The notes under the pieces were generated by a model. The model was not told the origin of the DNA. It was given only the letters and a program-made list of their open reading frames with translations, and made no database searches. The translations under genes were made by a program, and so were the position numbers. Positions 1 through 10,344 of a DNA stretch of 64,000 bases are shown one piece after another. Every line of letters begins with the position of its first letter. Within the stretch, counting starts at the first letter, position 1. Source of the DNA: Actinosynnema pretiosum (GTDB taxonomy: Bacteria > Actinomycetota > Actinomycetes > Mycobacteriales > Pseudonocardiaceae). Location: positions 248,001 to 312,000 of the forward strand of contig NZ_JAMTCF010000006.1 of assembly GCF_024171695.1 (NCBI RefSeq). Reading direction: 5' to 3'.

Positions 1-1
1 G

Positions 2-3000
2 TTCCAGCACCGGAGGTTCTGGCGCGGCCCCGGTTCCGCCGGGCTGCCGGTCACCGAGGGCGAGCCGGACCCGCACACCCTGGTCCCGCACCTGGTCGCG
101 GCGGTGCTCAAGCGCGGCGCGGCCGGGATCGACGGGCACCGCACGTTCCGCGAGCTGGGGTTCACCTCGCTGGAGGCGGTGCGGCTGCGCGACCACCTGA
201 TCGCGACCACCGGTCTGCGGCTGCCCGCGACGGTCGTCTACGACCACCCGACGCCGTCCGCGCTGGCCGACCACCTGGCGGTGCTGCTGAGCCGGGGTGC
301 GGCGGCCGACGAGCGGGCCGAGAGCGCGCGGCCCGCGCTGGAACCGGTCGTGGTGGTGGGCACGGCGTGCCGCCTGCCCGGCGGGGTCGGCACGCCGGAA
401 GCGCTGTGGGAGCGGCTGGTCGCGGGCGAGCCGCCCGCGCCGGGGGCGGTGGACGCGGAGCGGTTCGACGCCGCGTTCTTCGACCTGTCGCCGGAGGAGG
501 CCGCCGAGGTCGGCGCGGGTGAGCGGCTGCTGCTGGAGACCGCGTGGGAGGCGCTGGAGCGGGCCGGGATCGACCCGCGCGCGCTGCGCGGCACCGCGAC
601 CGGGGTGTTCACCGGCGGTCAGCCGCCGGGCCGGGTGGTGCGGGCGCTGGCCCTGGAGGGGCCGTCGATCGGCGTCGCGGACGGGTCGGAGCTGGTGGCG
701 GTGCACCTGGCCGCGCAGTCGCTGCGGTCCGGGGAGTCGGTGCTGGCGCTGGTCGGCGGGGTCGACGCGGACGGGCGGACCGGGGTGCTGGTGCTGGAGC
801 GGCTGGCGGACGCGGTGCGGGGTGGACGCGGGGCGCAGGTCGTGGTGCGCGGGTCGGCGGTGAACTCGGACGGCGGCGGGGACGTCGCGGGACGAGGGGT
901 CCCGGCCAGGCGGCGGGTGGTGCTGCGGGCGCTGGAGGCCGCCGGGCTCACCGAGGAGCAGGTCCCGGAGCGGGCCGGGTTCGACGGCCGGATCACCGGG
1001 ATCGTCCTGGTGGCGCAGGCGATGCGGCACGGGCTGCTGCCGCCGTCCGACGACGGCCGGGAGTGGCCGGAGCCGCGCCGGGTCGGGCTCTCCGCGTCCG
1101 AGGCGGGCGGGAACGCGCACCTGGTGCTGGAGCAGCCCGAACCCCGGCCCGACCCGCAGCCCGAGCCCGAGGACGCCGGTCCCGACCGCCCGGTGCCGTG
1201 GCTGCTGTCCGCCCGCACCCCGCGCGCGCTGCGCCAGCAGGCCGCCAGGTTGGGCGCGCACCTGGCCACCACCTCGTGGTCGCCCTCGGACGTGAGCCGC
1301 TCGCTCGCCACCCGCGCCGACTTCGAGCACCGCGCGGTGCTGCTCGGCCGGGACCGCGCCGAGCTGCTCGCCGCGCTGGCCGACTTCCGCCCCGAGCCTG
1401 GGCCGGCGGGGTCGGTGCTGCTGCTGTCCGGGATGGGCGCGCAGCGCGCGGGCATGGGCCGCGACCTGTACGACGCGTTCCCGGTGTTCGCCTCGGCGTG
1501 GGACGAGGTGGCGGCCCGGTTCGAGGTCCCGCTGACCGACCTGGTGTTCCACGGCGGCGACCTGGACCTGCCCGAGGTCGCGCAACCGGCGCTGTTCGCG
1601 TTCCAGGTGGCGCTGTTCCGGCTCTACGAGCACCACGGCGCCACGCCCGACCACCTGGTCGGCCGCTCGGTCGGCGAGGTCGCCGCCGCGCACCTCGCGG
1701 GCGTGCTGGACCTGCCCGACGCGACCGCGCTGGTGACCGCCCGCGCCCGGCTGCTCGCCGCGCTGCCCCGCTCGGGCGTGATGGCGCGGATCGGGGCGAG
1801 CGAGGCGGAAGTCGTCGCGGCGCTGGGGGAACGGGTGTCGGTGGCGGCGGTGACCGGTCCGGACAGCGCGGTCGTCTCCGGTGACGCGGACGCGGTCGCG
1901 GCGGTCGTCGAGCACTGGCAGGCGCTGGGCCGCCCGGTGGAGCAGCCGCGCGCGGGCGGGGCGTTCCACTCGCACCACTGCGACGCGCTGGTCGGGGAGC
2001 TGGCGCGGGTCGCCGAGCGGCTGGTGGTGCGCGCCCCGGCGCTGCCGGTGGTGTCGACGCTGGTGGGGGCGCCCGCCGAGGACTTCGGCACGGCGGACTA
2101 CTGGGCGCGGCAGCTGCGCGGCCCGGTCCGGCTGCACGCCGCGCTCACCTGGTTGGCGGAGCACGCCGGGCCGCTGCGGGTGGTCCGGTCGGACGGGGCG
2201 GGCGCCGAGGCGTTCCTGGCGGACCTGGCGCGGGCGCACGGCGCGGGGCGGCCGGTGGACTGGACCGGGCTGATCCCGGCCGGGCGAGCGGTGGAGCTGC
2301 CGACCTACCCGTTCCAGCGGGAGGTCCTGCCGCCGCGCGACCACCGGGCGTCGACCGCGCCGGGCGAGCTGGGGCTGGACGAGGGCGGGCACCCGCTGCT
2401 GGGCACGCGGGTGGACGTGCCGGAGAGCGCCGAGGTCGTGTTCACCGGGCGGGTCTCGGGGCGGCCGTGGTTGGCCGACCGGACCGCGCACGGGGTCGCG
2501 GTGCTGCCCGGCGCGGCGCTGCTGGACCTGGCGCTGCACGCGGCTCGGCGGACGGGGCGCGGCGGGGTCGCCGAGCTGGTGGTGCACGCGCCGCCGGGGC
2601 TGGACGGACCGGTGGCGCTGCGCGCGCGGGTCGACGGGGCGGAGCTGGTGGTGCACGCGCGGGAGGACGAGGGGGCGTGGACGCGCTGCGCCACCGGGGT
2701 TCTCGCCGAGCCGGTTCCCGCCGAGTCCACTGTGGACCGTGAGGCGTGGGGCCCGGCCGAGTGGCCGCCCGCGGGCGCGGAACCGGAGCCGGTCGCGCAC
2801 CCGGCCGGGCTCGGACCGGCGTTCCGGGGGGTGCGCGCGGTGTGGCGGGACGACACCGCCCGGTACGCGGAACTCGTGCTGCCGCGAGGGGTTCCGGCCG
2901 AGGAGTGGCTGATCCACCCGGCGCTGCTGGAAGCCGCCGCGCTGCTCGGCGCGGCGCCACCCGACCCGCTGGCGCACGCGTGGCACGACGTCGTCCTGCA

Positions 3001-5269
3001 CCACCCCGGCCGCGCGCCGGGTGAGCTGCGGGCGCGGCTGCTGCGCTCCCCCGGCGGGACGCGGCTGGACCTGGCCGACGCCGAGGGCGCGCCCGTCGCG
3101 TCGATCGGCGCGGTGGAGCCGCGCGCGGCGGCGGTGGCCGAACGGCGGGGCGCGCTGTTCCACGAGGTGTGGGAGCCGTGCCCGAGCGGCGGTCCGGTCG
3201 GCGGGTTCGCCGTGCTGGACCGGCGCGGGGGCGTCGACAGCGCCGAGCAGGCGCGGCGGGCGCGGGCGGAGGTCGTGGCGCGGCTCGCGGAGCACCCGCT
3301 GCTGGTGGTGCTGACCCGCGACGCGGTGGCGGCGCGCGGGCAGGACCGGGTCGACCCGGCGGGCGCCGCGCTGCGCGGGCTGGTCGGCGCGCTCCAGGTC
3401 GAGCACCCAGGGCGGATCGTGCTGGTGGACGCCGAGCGCGCCGAGGACGTGGAACGCGCGGTGTCGACCGGGCGGGAGCAGGTGGCGGTGCGCGGCGGGA
3501 CGGCGTTCGCGCCCCGGCTGGTCGCCGAACCGCAGCCCGCGCTGGAGGTCCCGGACGGGCCGTGGCGGCTGGAGGTCGGCGCGGAGGGCGTCGTCGCGGT
3601 GGCGCGCCCCCTGGCCGCGCTGGAGCCGCACGAGGTGCGGGTGGCGGTGCACGCGTCCGGGGTGGGCCTCCGGGACGTGCGCGCGCTGCCCGCCGCCGGA
3701 CCGGGGGTCCCGCTGGGCGCGGACCTGGCCGGGGTGGTCGCCGAGGTCGGCGCGGACGTGGACGGGCTCGCGGTCGGCGACCGGGTGTTCGGCCTCGCGG
3801 ACGGATCGGCGGCCCCCGAGGTGGTGGTCGACCAGCGCTCGCTCGTGCCGGTGCCCCCGTGGTGGTCGTTCGCCGAGGCCGCGTCGGTGCCGTCGGCGTT
3901 CCTGACCGCGCACTACGCGCTGCGGCACGTGGTGAACCTCCAGCCGGGGCAGCGGGTGCTGGTGCACGCGGCGCCCGGCGGGGTCGGCGCGGCGGTGGTG
4001 CTGCTGGCGCGCGCCACCGGGGCCGAGGTGTGGGCGACCGCGCACCCGGACGGGCGGCACGCGCCGGACCTGCCCGCCGAGCGGGTCGCGTCGTCGCTGG
4101 ACCTGGCGTTCCGCGAGCGGTTCCCCCAGGTGGACGTGGTGGTGAACGCGCTGCCCGAGGAGTTCGCGGCGGCCTCGCTGGAGCTGGTGCGGCCAGGCGG
4201 GTACTTCGTGGAGCTGGGCTCGGCCGCACCGGACCTGACCGGGTTCCCTGCCGTGCGGCACCGGGTGCTGGACCTGGCCGAGGTGACCCCGGACCGGGTG
4301 CAGCGGATGCTGTCCCGGCTGGTCGCCGAGGGGGTCGAGCCGCTGCCCGCGACCGCGTGGGACGTGCGGCGCGCGCCCGAGGCGCTGGGGCAGGCGGGGA
4401 AGGTCGTGCTGGTGGGGCCGCGCGCCGACGCGGGCGCGGTGCTGGTGGTCGGCGGCGGACCGGTCGGGACCGCGCTGGCCAGGCACCTCGCCGGGCGGGG
4501 GCGGCGGGTGGTGATCGCCGGTCGGCGGGACGCGTGCGCGGTCGCGGCGCTGCGGGAGGAGCTGGGCGCGGTGGTGCTGGACCTCGACCTCTCGGACGGG
4601 GTGGCGGTGCGGCGGGCGCTGGGCGAGCACGCGGTGACCGGGGTGGTGCACGTGGCGCGGGAGCCGGGCGAGGCGTTCGACCGGGCGTGGCGGCTGCACG
4701 AGGCGGCCGGCGACCTGGACCTGTTCGTGCTGTGCGGGTCGGCGCGGTGGGCGCTGGGCGGGGACCCGGAGGAGGCCGCGGCGTGGGCGTTCCTGGCCGG
4801 GATCGCGCTGGCGCGGCGGCGGTCCGGGTCGGCCGGACTGGCGCTGGCGTGGGGGCCGTTGGCCGGGGAGCCCGAGGTGGGCGGGTCGCGGCCGTTGCGG
4901 GTGGACGAGGCGCTGCGGCTGTTCGACCGGGCGGTGGCCGGGGTGGAGCCGGTGGTGCTGCCGATGCGGTGGTCGCCGGGCGAGGGGCCCGCGACGCTGC
5001 CCCGGCAGCGGGCGCAGACCGGGAGGACCGAGGTGTCGACGGCGCTGGAGGCGCTGGCGGCGCTGGACGGGGTCGATCTCGGGGAGGAGGCGCGCGGGGC
5101 GCTCGTCGAGCGGTTGCGGGCGCTGCTGCCGCAGGTCGCCGACGAGGAGCCGGACGTGCCGGGGGCGGGTGAGCCGGAACCGTCCGGGCCCGCTGCGGCG
5201 GACGCCCCCGACGAGGCGCCCGCCGAGGACCGGGAGGCGGTCCTGCGGGGCGGGGACGGCGAGGCGTGA
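2..5269 (+). CDS. Modular type I polyketide synthase, C-terminal part (5' end outside window)
   Basis: The frame is open from base 2, so the protein begins upstream. In order: the end of an AT (FQHRRFW), an ACP with its Ser in GFTSLEAV (codon at 167), then a last module of KS (about 341-1130), AT (1190-2350), DH (2390-3120), ER (3540-4430) and KR (4430-4970), and a helical tail (5030-5140) like the actinomycete C-terminal docking region. The ACP looks normal; the last module does not. The KS Cys is Asp (GVADGS, 680-682) and the stretches carrying the two KS His (HGTGT, NIGH) are missing. The DH His is Arg (LADR, 2480-2482) and the DH Asp is Glu (2930-2932). The KR Ser/Tyr region reads LCGSARW...EEAAAW. 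The AT keeps its Ser (GRSVGE, 1667) and His (GAFH, malonyl-like) but has GMG for GQG. The ER keeps HAAPGGVG and is the best preserved. No ACP or thioesterase follows. Domain borders come from motif reading; the PKS call is certain, the inactivity is inferred. Confidence 0.95.
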   Translation, partial: FQHRRFWRGPGSAGLPVTEGEPDPHTLVPHLVAAVLKRGAAGIDGHRTFRELGFTSLEAVRLRDHLIATTGLRLPATVVYDHPTPSALADHLAVLLSRGAAADERAESARPALEPVVVVGTACRLPGGVGTPEALWERLVAGEPPAPGAVDAERFDAAFFDLSPEEAAEVGAGERLLLETAWEALERAGIDPRALRGTATGVFTGGQPPGRVVRALALEGPSIGVADGSELVAVHLAAQSLRSGESVLALVGGVDADGRTGVLVLERLADAVRGGRGAQVVVRGSAVNSDGGGDVAGRGVPARRRVVLRALEAAGLTEEQVPERAGFDGRITGIVLVAQAMRHGLLPPSDDGREWPEPRRVGLSASEAGGNAHLVLEQPEPRPDPQPEPEDAGPDRPVPWLLSARTPRALRQQAARLGAHLATTSWSPSDVSRSLATRADFEHRAVLLGRDRAELLAALADFRPEPGPAGSVLLLSGMGAQRAGMGRDLYDAFPVFASAWDEVAARFEVPLTDLVFHGGDLDLPEVAQPALFAFQVALFRLYEHHGATPDHLVGRSVGEVAAAHLAGVLDLPDATALVTARARLLAALPRSGVMARIGASEAEVVAALGERVSVAAVTGPDSAVVSGDADAVAAVVEHWQALGRPVEQPRAGGAFHSHHCDALVGELARVAERLVVRAPALPVVSTLVGAPAEDFGTADYWARQLRGPVRLHAALTWLAEHAGPLRVVRSDGAGAEAFLADLARAHGAGRPVDWTGLIPAGRAVELPTYPFQREVLPPRDHRASTAPGELGLDEGGHPLLGTRVDVPESAEVVFTGRVSGRPWLADRTAHGVAVLPGAALLDLALHAARRTGRGGVAELVVHAPPGLDGPVALRARVDGAELVVHAREDEGAWTRCATGVLAEPVPAESTVDREAWGPAEWPPAGAEPEPVAHPAGLGPAFRGVRAVWRDDTARYAELVLPRGVPAEEWLIHPALLEAAALLGAAPPDPLAHAWHDVVLHHPGRAPGELRARLLRSPGGTRLDLADAEGAPVASIGAVEPRAAAVAERRGALFHEVWEPCPSGGPVGGFAVLDRRGGVDSAEQARRARAEVVARLAEHPLLVVLTRDAVAARGQDRVDPAGAALRGLVGALQVEHPGRIVLVDAERAEDVERAVSTGREQVAVRGGTAFAPRLVAEPQPALEVPDGPWRLEVGAEGVVAVARPLAALEPHEVRVAVHASGVGLRDVRALPAAGPGVPLGADLAGVVAEVGADVDGLAVGDRVFGLADGSAAPEVVVDQRSLVPVPPWWSFAEAASVPSAFLTAHYALRHVVNLQPGQRVLVHAAPGGVGAAVVLLARATGAEVWATAHPDGRHAPDLPAERVASSLDLAFRERFPQVDVVVNALPEEFAAASLELVRPGGYFVELGSAAPDLTGFPAVRHRVLDLAEVTPDRVQRMLSRLVAEGVEPLPATAWDVRRAPEALGQAGKVVLVGPRADAGAVLVVGGGPVGTALARHLAGRGRRVVIAGRRDACAVAALREELGAVVLDLDLSDGVAVRRALGEHAVTGVVHVAREPGEAFDRAWRLHEAAGDLDLFVLCGSARWALGGDPEEAAAWAFLAGIALARRRSGSAGLALAWGPLAGEPEVGGSRPLRVDEALRLFDRAVAGVEPVVLPMRWSPGEGPATLPRQRAQTGRTEVSTALEALAALDGVDLGEEARGALVERLRALLPQVADEEPDVPGAGEPEPSGPAAADAPDEAPAEDREAVLRGGDGEA

Positions 5270-5282
5270 CCCGCCGTGCCCG

Positions 5283-6134
5283 TCAGCCGCGCAGTCCGGC
5301 CGCCACCTCGTGCGCCCGCGCGCGGTCGGCTGGCGGGCCGAGCACGGCGAGCACCAGGTCCGTGGTGCCCGCGTCGCGCAGGCGGGTGAGCTGGGCGAGC
5401 ACCTGCTCCTCGGTGCCGACCACCGCCGTGTCGCCCACGCCGGCCAGCCCGCCCCGGTCGAGCAGCGCCCGGTAGGCGGGCATCCGCGACGCCGCGCCGA
5501 ACGCCTCCTCCACCTGGGCGCGCGCCGCGTCCGGGTCGTGGGTGATCGCCACCAGGACGCTCACCACGATGCGCGCGCCGTCCCCCAGCGCGGGCGCCAG
5601 GTGCCCCTCGACCAGCTCGGGCGTGCACCAGGTGGCGACGACGCCGTCCGCGAGGTCCCGCGCGACCCGGAGCATCCTGGGCCCCAGCGCGGACAGCAGC
5701 ACCGGTGGTGGCGCGACGGGCTGGTCGAGCCGGATGTCGACGGTGAAGTGCTCGCCCGCGTGCCGCACGTGCTCGCCGCGCAGCAGGGGCCGCAGGACCT
5801 CCAGGTACTCGCGGGTGTGCGCGGCGGGCGAGGTGTACGGCAGGCCGAGCTGGTCGGTGACGTGCCAGGCGTGGCTCGGGCCGATGCCGAGGGTGAGCCT
5901 GCCGCCGACCAGGGCCTGCGTGGTGAGCGCCTGGGTGGCCAGGGCGACCGGGTGCCGGGGGTAGGTGGGCACGATGGCGGTGCCCAGCTCCAGCTCGCCG
6001 GGGCCGTGCGCGGCGAGCAGCGCGAGCGGGTCCCAGCCGCCGGGCATCTGGTTGGTCCAGGCGCTGTCGACGGGCAGGTCCTCGGGGCGCTCGCCGCTGA
6101 TGGGCAGCCCCGCCTGGTGGGTACCGATCCTCAT
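5283..6134 (-). CDS. LLM-class F420-dependent oxidoreductase (TIGR03564-like)
   Basis: Luciferase-like TIM-barrel oxidoreductase of 283 residues, expected to use reduced F420 or flavin; substrate unknown. The ATG at 6134 is chosen because MRIGTH is the normal N-terminus of this group, although the frame stays open further upstream. Visible features are the strand LELGTAIVPTYPRHP, the block ALVGGRLTLGIGPSH and the late segment VVGTEEQVLAQLTRL, all typical of short actinobacterial LLM proteins. It converges on the PKS gene with only 13 bp between the stops. The hexosaminidase gene lies 91 bp upstream on the same strand, so co-transcription is possible. Nothing ties it to the PKS pathway except position. 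Family certain, role unknown. Confidence 0.85.
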   Translation of the reverse strand: MRIGTHQAGLPISGERPEDLPVDSAWTNQMPGGWDPLALLAAHGPGELELGTAIVPTYPRHPVALATQALTTQALVGGRLTLGIGPSHAWHVTDQLGLPYTSPAAHTREYLEVLRPLLRGEHVRHAGEHFTVDIRLDQPVAPPPVLLSALGPRMLRVARDLADGVVATWCTPELVEGHLAPALGDGARIVVSVLVAITHDPDAARAQVEEAFGAASRMPAYRALLDRGGLAGVGDTAVVGTEEQVLAQLTRLRDAGTTDLVLAVLGPPADRARAHEVAAGLRG

Positions 6135-6225
6135 GCAGCCCACCCCACCGCGCCGCTGACGGCCGAACCAGACCCGATCGGCACGCGCAGCGATCACCGG
6201 AACTGATCGACGCAGGTGGGGGGCG

Positions 6226-7440
6226 CTAGCAGACGTGCTTGGACTTGAGGACGCGGCGCAGCGAGCGGTCCACCCGCTCGGCGCTGAGCTCCCCGCCCGC
6301 GACGGCCCGCTCCAACCGGTCGAGCACCTCGCCGACCCGGCCGCCGGACGACCACAGCGCCACGTCCGCGCCCGCGACCAGCGCGCGCAGCACCGCATCA
6401 GGCAGGTCGGCCAGGTCGGTGACCGCGCGCATCGCGCCAAGGTCGTCGGTCATGACCAGGCCGTCGAAGGCGAACTCGCCGCGCAGCAGCTCGTAGGCGG
6501 CCGGGCTCAGGCTCGCGGGCAGGCCGCCGGTCAGGTCGGGGACCTCGATGTGGCCGACCATGACCTGCACGTCGGCGCCGAACCTGGGCAGCTCCCGGTA
6601 GGGCGCGAGGTCGTGGGCGCGCAGCTGGGCCAGCGGGGGCGCGGTGACCGAGCCGAGGTGCGAGTCGCCGGAGGTGTTGCCGTGGCCGGGGAAGTGCTTG
6701 ACCACCGAGACGACCCCGGCCTGCCGCAGGCCCTCCGCGAACGCCTCGGCGTAGGAGACGGCGGTGGCCGGGTCCGGGCTGAACGAGCGGTCGCCGATGA
6801 CGGTGTTCGCGGCCTGGCCGGTCAGGTCGAGCACGGGGGCGAGGTCGGTGTTGACGCCGCGCGCCTTCATGGCCTCGCCGCGCACGCGGGCCAGTTCCCT
6901 GACCTGCTCGGTGGACATGGTGCGGGTCATGGTGCGGGCGCTGGGGATGTCGCCGTCGAGCGCGTCGATGCGCTGCACCCGGCCGCCCTCGTCGTCCACC
7001 GAGACGGTGAGCGGGAGCTTGGCGGCGGCGTGCACGGCGGCCAGCGCGTTGCCCGACAGCAGGCCGACGTCGTCGCCGCCGACGAAGATGCCGCCGACCT
7101 GCTCGGAGCCGACGATGGACAGGGCGTCCTGCGGGCCGCGCGGGTTGACGCCGACCTGGAGCAGCTGGGCGAGCCGGGCGCGCGGGGTGAGCGCGGCCAG
7201 GGTCGGCGCGCACGGGTCGGGCGGCGGGGTGGAGGTCGTGGTCGTGGTGGTCGTCGCGCCGGTCTCGGCGGGCGCGTCCTCGGGGACGGCGGAACCGGTG
7301 ACGCTGGTGTCCCGGTTGAGCGCGACGCCGGTGAGCACGGAGGCGGCGAGCACCGCGCCGAGCGCGACGGACCCGAGCTTGGCGGCGGACGCGCCGCGCC
7401 GTGCCGGGCTGCGCCGCGGGTCCCTGCCGTGCTGCTCCAC
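6226..7440 (-). CDS. Membrane-anchored GH3 beta-N-acetylhexosaminidase (NagZ-like)
   Basis: Family 3 glycoside hydrolase of 404 residues. The family removes terminal N-acetylglucosamine from muropeptides or other glycans. An N-terminal segment (about residues 20-41, KLGSVALGAVLAASV...) is a membrane anchor or uncleaved signal, followed by a Thr-rich linker (six Thr in a row) and a Cys at the domain entrance, so the enzyme acts outside the membrane. Catalytic-domain landmarks are VDDEGGRVQR, GVNTDLAPVLD, the NagZ signature VKHFPGHG with the following GDSH, and the nucleophile block VMTDDLGAM. The GTG at 7440 is taken as the start: upstream codons in this frame are Pro/Arg-rich and unlike a signal region. 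No linked recycling genes are present. Confidence 0.88.
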   Translation of the reverse strand: MEQHGRDPRRSPARRGASAAKLGSVALGAVLAASVLTGVALNRDTSVTGSAVPEDAPAETGATTTTTTTSTPPPDPCAPTLAALTPRARLAQLLQVGVNPRGPQDALSIVGSEQVGGIFVGGDDVGLLSGNALAAVHAAAKLPLTVSVDDEGGRVQRIDALDGDIPSARTMTRTMSTEQVRELARVRGEAMKARGVNTDLAPVLDLTGQAANTVIGDRSFSPDPATAVSYAEAFAEGLRQAGVVSVVKHFPGHGNTSGDSHLGSVTAPPLAQLRAHDLAPYRELPRFGADVQVMVGHIEVPDLTGGLPASLSPAAYELLRGEFAFDGLVMTDDLGAMRAVTDLADLPDAVLRALVAGADVALWSSGGRVGEVLDRLERAVAGGELSAERVDRSLRRVLKSKHVC

Positions 7441-8076
7441 GGCAGGGACGATACCGCCGCACCGGGACGGCGGGCGCACCGGCGGGTGGGGCGCGGCACA
7501 AGTCAGGGGGTGTTCATCACCACTGCGGCGGCGGGGTGTGAAGTCCGCTGTGGACGGGTAGGAACCCCGACCGGCGAAGGAACACATGATCAGTCCACTG
7601 TGGACTGACTGGTTGCGGTCACCGCCCAGGCCGCGAACTCGCGCGCCGATTCCACGCTGCCGGGGCGGGGTGGGCCATCGGGGGCCCAGCCGAGTTCGCG
7701 GTCGGCAGGCACCGGGGTCGGCAGCGGGCGCCGACGCGGGTCGAGCTCGGCAGCGCCCACTCCAGCTCGCCGCGCTTGGACCGCACGCGGGCGGCGCGGG
7801 CAGTGGATGGGCCGTGCGGCGCGCCGCACCCGGTTTCCCGGCCGTTCGCCCGGCGTGCGGTTCGGTTCACCGCTGGTTTCGGGTCACCGCAGCGGCGGGC
7901 GGGGCGCGCGGGGCGGGTGTGCCCACGACCTGCCCGCATTCCTGCGGTGGGGCGGCGCTTCGGGGTCACTGCGGGTTTCGGGGCGCGCGGGGAGCTGCCT
8001 CGGTCCCGGAGCCGGTTCGGCCTAAGCTCTCGGGGGTGATCACGGCGCGGCGCGGGTTGGTTGCGGGGTGTGTTCG
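7441..8076. other. Intergenic region with a perfect short palindrome
   Basis: About 640 bp between the divergent hexosaminidase and TPR genes. Frames open here are GC-rich shadows without codon bias or a ribosome site. The only structure I see is CAGTCCAC-T-GTGGACTG at 7591-7607, with a near copy at 7543-7555. The leader of the 8077 gene may lie within it; no promoter is recognisable. Confidence 0.5.
7591..7607. repeat. Perfect palindrome CAGTCCAC-T-GTGGACTG
   Basis: Eight-base arms around a single central T. The core GTCCACTGTGGAC (7593-7605) occurs again at 2725-2737 inside the PKS DH domain and in a one-mismatch form (GTCCGCTGTGGAC) at 7543-7555. It could be a regulator site or one of the short palindromes that are over-represented in some actinomycete genomes. 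No function can be assigned from the sequence. Confidence 0.6.
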
Positions 8077-10329
8077 ATGAGCACCGCGGAGTTCGAGCTG
8101 TGGGAGTCGCTCCAGGCGGTCGGGGCGATGGAGCACGGCGGGGCGCGCACGACCATGCTGGAGCAGCTGGTGCGCAGGGCCGCCGCAGAGGACCAGCCCC
8201 GCGCGGGGCTGGCCGCGCGCCGGATGCTCGCCGACGCGCACCGCGACGACGGCCGGTGGCCCCGCGTGTTCGAGGAGCTCAGGCTCGCGCTGCGCGAGTA
8301 CGACCGCAAGCCGTGGCGGTTCTCGCCCGAGGACGAGGCCGGGTTGTTCGACTGGTACGCGGCGCTGGTGCGGCGGATGGTCGACTTCCCCTCGTTCGGC
8401 CTGGCCGAGATCACCGCCGCGCTGGGCGACGTGGAGCGGCGGTGCCGGGAGCGCGGGCACGGGCTGCGGTCGGTGCACGCGGCGGCGCGGGCGATCGCGG
8501 CGCACCGGGGTGACTGGGAGGCCGAGGAGCGGGCCCACGTGCAGTGGGTGGCGGCGGGCGGCGCGGACACCGAGGACGGCGGGTACCGGGCGGTCGGGGT
8601 GGAGCGGATGCTGCTGCGCGGCGACGAGGCGGCGGTGGCGACCGCGCACGCGCTGGCCGGACCCGTGCTCGCCGATCCCGCCGCGAACGACCTGTTAGCC
8701 CTGAAGGTGCGGTGCGCGATGCTGCTGCCGCTGGCTCGGGCCGGGATGGGCGAGCGGGCGGCGCTGGCGTACCGGCGGGTGCTGCGCGGGCTCAGCGGGC
8801 GGGCGCGGGCGGTGGAGGAGCACGGGCGGGTCGTGGAGTTCTGCGCGCTGACCGGCAACGAGGACGCGGCCGTTGACTGGTTGGGGCCGATGCGCGGGTT
8901 CGAGGCGCGGGAGCGGCCGTCGGCGGTGCTGGGGTTCGCGACGTCGGTGGCGGTGCTGGCGGAGCGGGTGGTCAGGGCCGGGCGCGGCGACACGCAGCTG
9001 GACCTGGGCGCGGGCGATCCGAACTCGGTGCCGTTCGCGGTGGTGGCGCGGCGGATGCGGCGGCTGGCGCTGGAGCTGGCCGAGGAGTTCGACGCCCGCA
9101 ACCGCACGTCGGCCGTGGGCGACCGGGTGCGGGCGCGCCTGGCCGCGCCCCCGGTGACCAGGTTCCTGCCGCTGACCCCGACCTCCCGCCCCTGCCCGGA
9201 CGTGCTGCCGCCCGCCGGGCTGGACGACGGCGAGCTGCTGGACCTGGCCGAGTGGCACGACCTGCGGTGCGAGCAGGAGCAGGCGCGGGCGTGCCTGGCG
9301 GCGGTGGGCGACGAGCTGCCCAAACCGCTGGCGGGGCGGCAGGCGGAGCTGCGGGCGCGGTTCTGCCAGGGCGAGGAGACCGAGCTGCGGATGCGCTGGG
9401 CGGCGCAGGTGCACCTGCGCCACGGCGACCCGCGCAGGCACCTGCTGAACCACTGCTGGCTGGGCGTGTGGGTGATCGGGTCGGGGCGCGGGGCCGAGGG
9501 GTTGGCGCTGACCGAGGAGTCGGTGGAGCGGCTGCGCGAGGTCGGCGCGCCGGACGCGGTCGGGTGGGGCGAGCACTGGTACGCGCACGCGCTGCGGGCC
9601 GTGGGGCGGACCGACGAGGCGCACCGGGCGCTGGAGCGTGCGGCGGTCGCGGCGCGGGAGGCGGGCGACGCGGTGCTGGCGGCGGCGGTGGGGGTGCGCG
9701 AGGCGGCGTGGCGCAACGAGGACGGGCGGCAGGCGGCGCAGGCTCGGGAGCACGCCGTGGCGGCGCTGGACGCGGCGGTGTCGGTGGAGGCGTGGGAGCG
9801 GGCCGTGGAGGCGGTGGAGGAGGTGCGGCGGGCGCACGAGGAGCTGGGGCGCGGGCCCGCGGAGCTGCGGCGGTTCGCGGAGCGGCGGTTGCGGGGGCTG
9901 CCCGCCGGGCGGTTGGCGGGGCACTTGCGGTACCTGCGCGGGGTGGCGCTGGTGGAGGTCGATCCGGGCGCGGCGGCCGATGATTTGAACGAGGCGGTCG
10001 GGCAGGCGGTGGTGCGGGGGGTGGACACGGCGGAGCACTGGTACCAGCTGCTGCGCGCCGACCACGCGGCCGCGCGGTGGGAGGACGCGGTGGACGCGGG
10101 GGTGCGGGCCTCGGGGTGGTTGGACCACCTGGTGGAGGTCGAGGGCGAGGGGTGGGCGGAGCGGGCGGACGAGTGCCGGTTCCTGGTGGCGCGGAGCTAC
10201 CAGGCGATGGGGGACCGGGAGGCGGCTTTGCGGGAGTACCGGCGGTTGGCGAGCGGGGCGGGGGTGTTGGCGGCGGCGGCGTTCATCGCGGGGGCGGAGG
10301 TGATGGACGGGGTGGGGGAAGGGGGGTGA
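8077..10329 (+). CDS. Large TPR/alpha-solenoid protein of unknown function
   Basis: A 750-residue, almost wholly helical protein built from repeated two-helix units rich in Ala, Glu, Arg and Trp (for example HWYAHALRAVGRTDEAHRAL and SYQAMGDREAALREYRRL), which read as tetratricopeptide-like repeats most clearly in the last 300 residues. No enzyme motif, signal peptide or membrane segment is seen, so it should be cytoplasmic and act as a scaffold. The ATG at 8077 is preferred to the GTG at 8068 because the intervening residues (V-C-S) add nothing recognisable. It stands alone: divergent from the hexosaminidase, convergent with the broken sensor gene. The TPR assignment is by pattern, not by a profile search. 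Confidence 0.75.
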   Translation: MSTAEFELWESLQAVGAMEHGGARTTMLEQLVRRAAAEDQPRAGLAARRMLADAHRDDGRWPRVFEELRLALREYDRKPWRFSPEDEAGLFDWYAALVRRMVDFPSFGLAEITAALGDVERRCRERGHGLRSVHAAARAIAAHRGDWEAEERAHVQWVAAGGADTEDGGYRAVGVERMLLRGDEAAVATAHALAGPVLADPAANDLLALKVRCAMLLPLARAGMGERAALAYRRVLRGLSGRARAVEEHGRVVEFCALTGNEDAAVDWLGPMRGFEARERPSAVLGFATSVAVLAERVVRAGRGDTQLDLGAGDPNSVPFAVVARRMRRLALELAEEFDARNRTSAVGDRVRARLAAPPVTRFLPLTPTSRPCPDVLPPAGLDDGELLDLAEWHDLRCEQEQARACLAAVGDELPKPLAGRQAELRARFCQGEETELRMRWAAQVHLRHGDPRRHLLNHCWLGVWVIGSGRGAEGLALTEESVERLREVGAPDAVGWGEHWYAHALRAVGRTDEAHRALERAAVAAREAGDAVLAAAVGVREAAWRNEDGRQAAQAREHAVAALDAAVSVEAWERAVEAVEEVRRAHEELGRGPAELRRFAERRLRGLPAGRLAGHLRYLRGVALVEVDPGAAADDLNEAVGQAVVRGVDTAEHWYQLLRADHAAARWEDAVDAGVRASGWLDHLVEVEGEGWAERADECRFLVARSYQAMGDREAALREYRRLASGAGVLAAAAFIAGAEVMDGVGEGG

Positions 10330-10344
10330 GGTGAGGCGGGGGCA

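Noticed and set aside
2442-4229. 595-codon open frame antisense to the PKS
   Set aside because: Pro/Arg/Ala-rich product with no motif; it is the mirror of GC-biased PKS codons.
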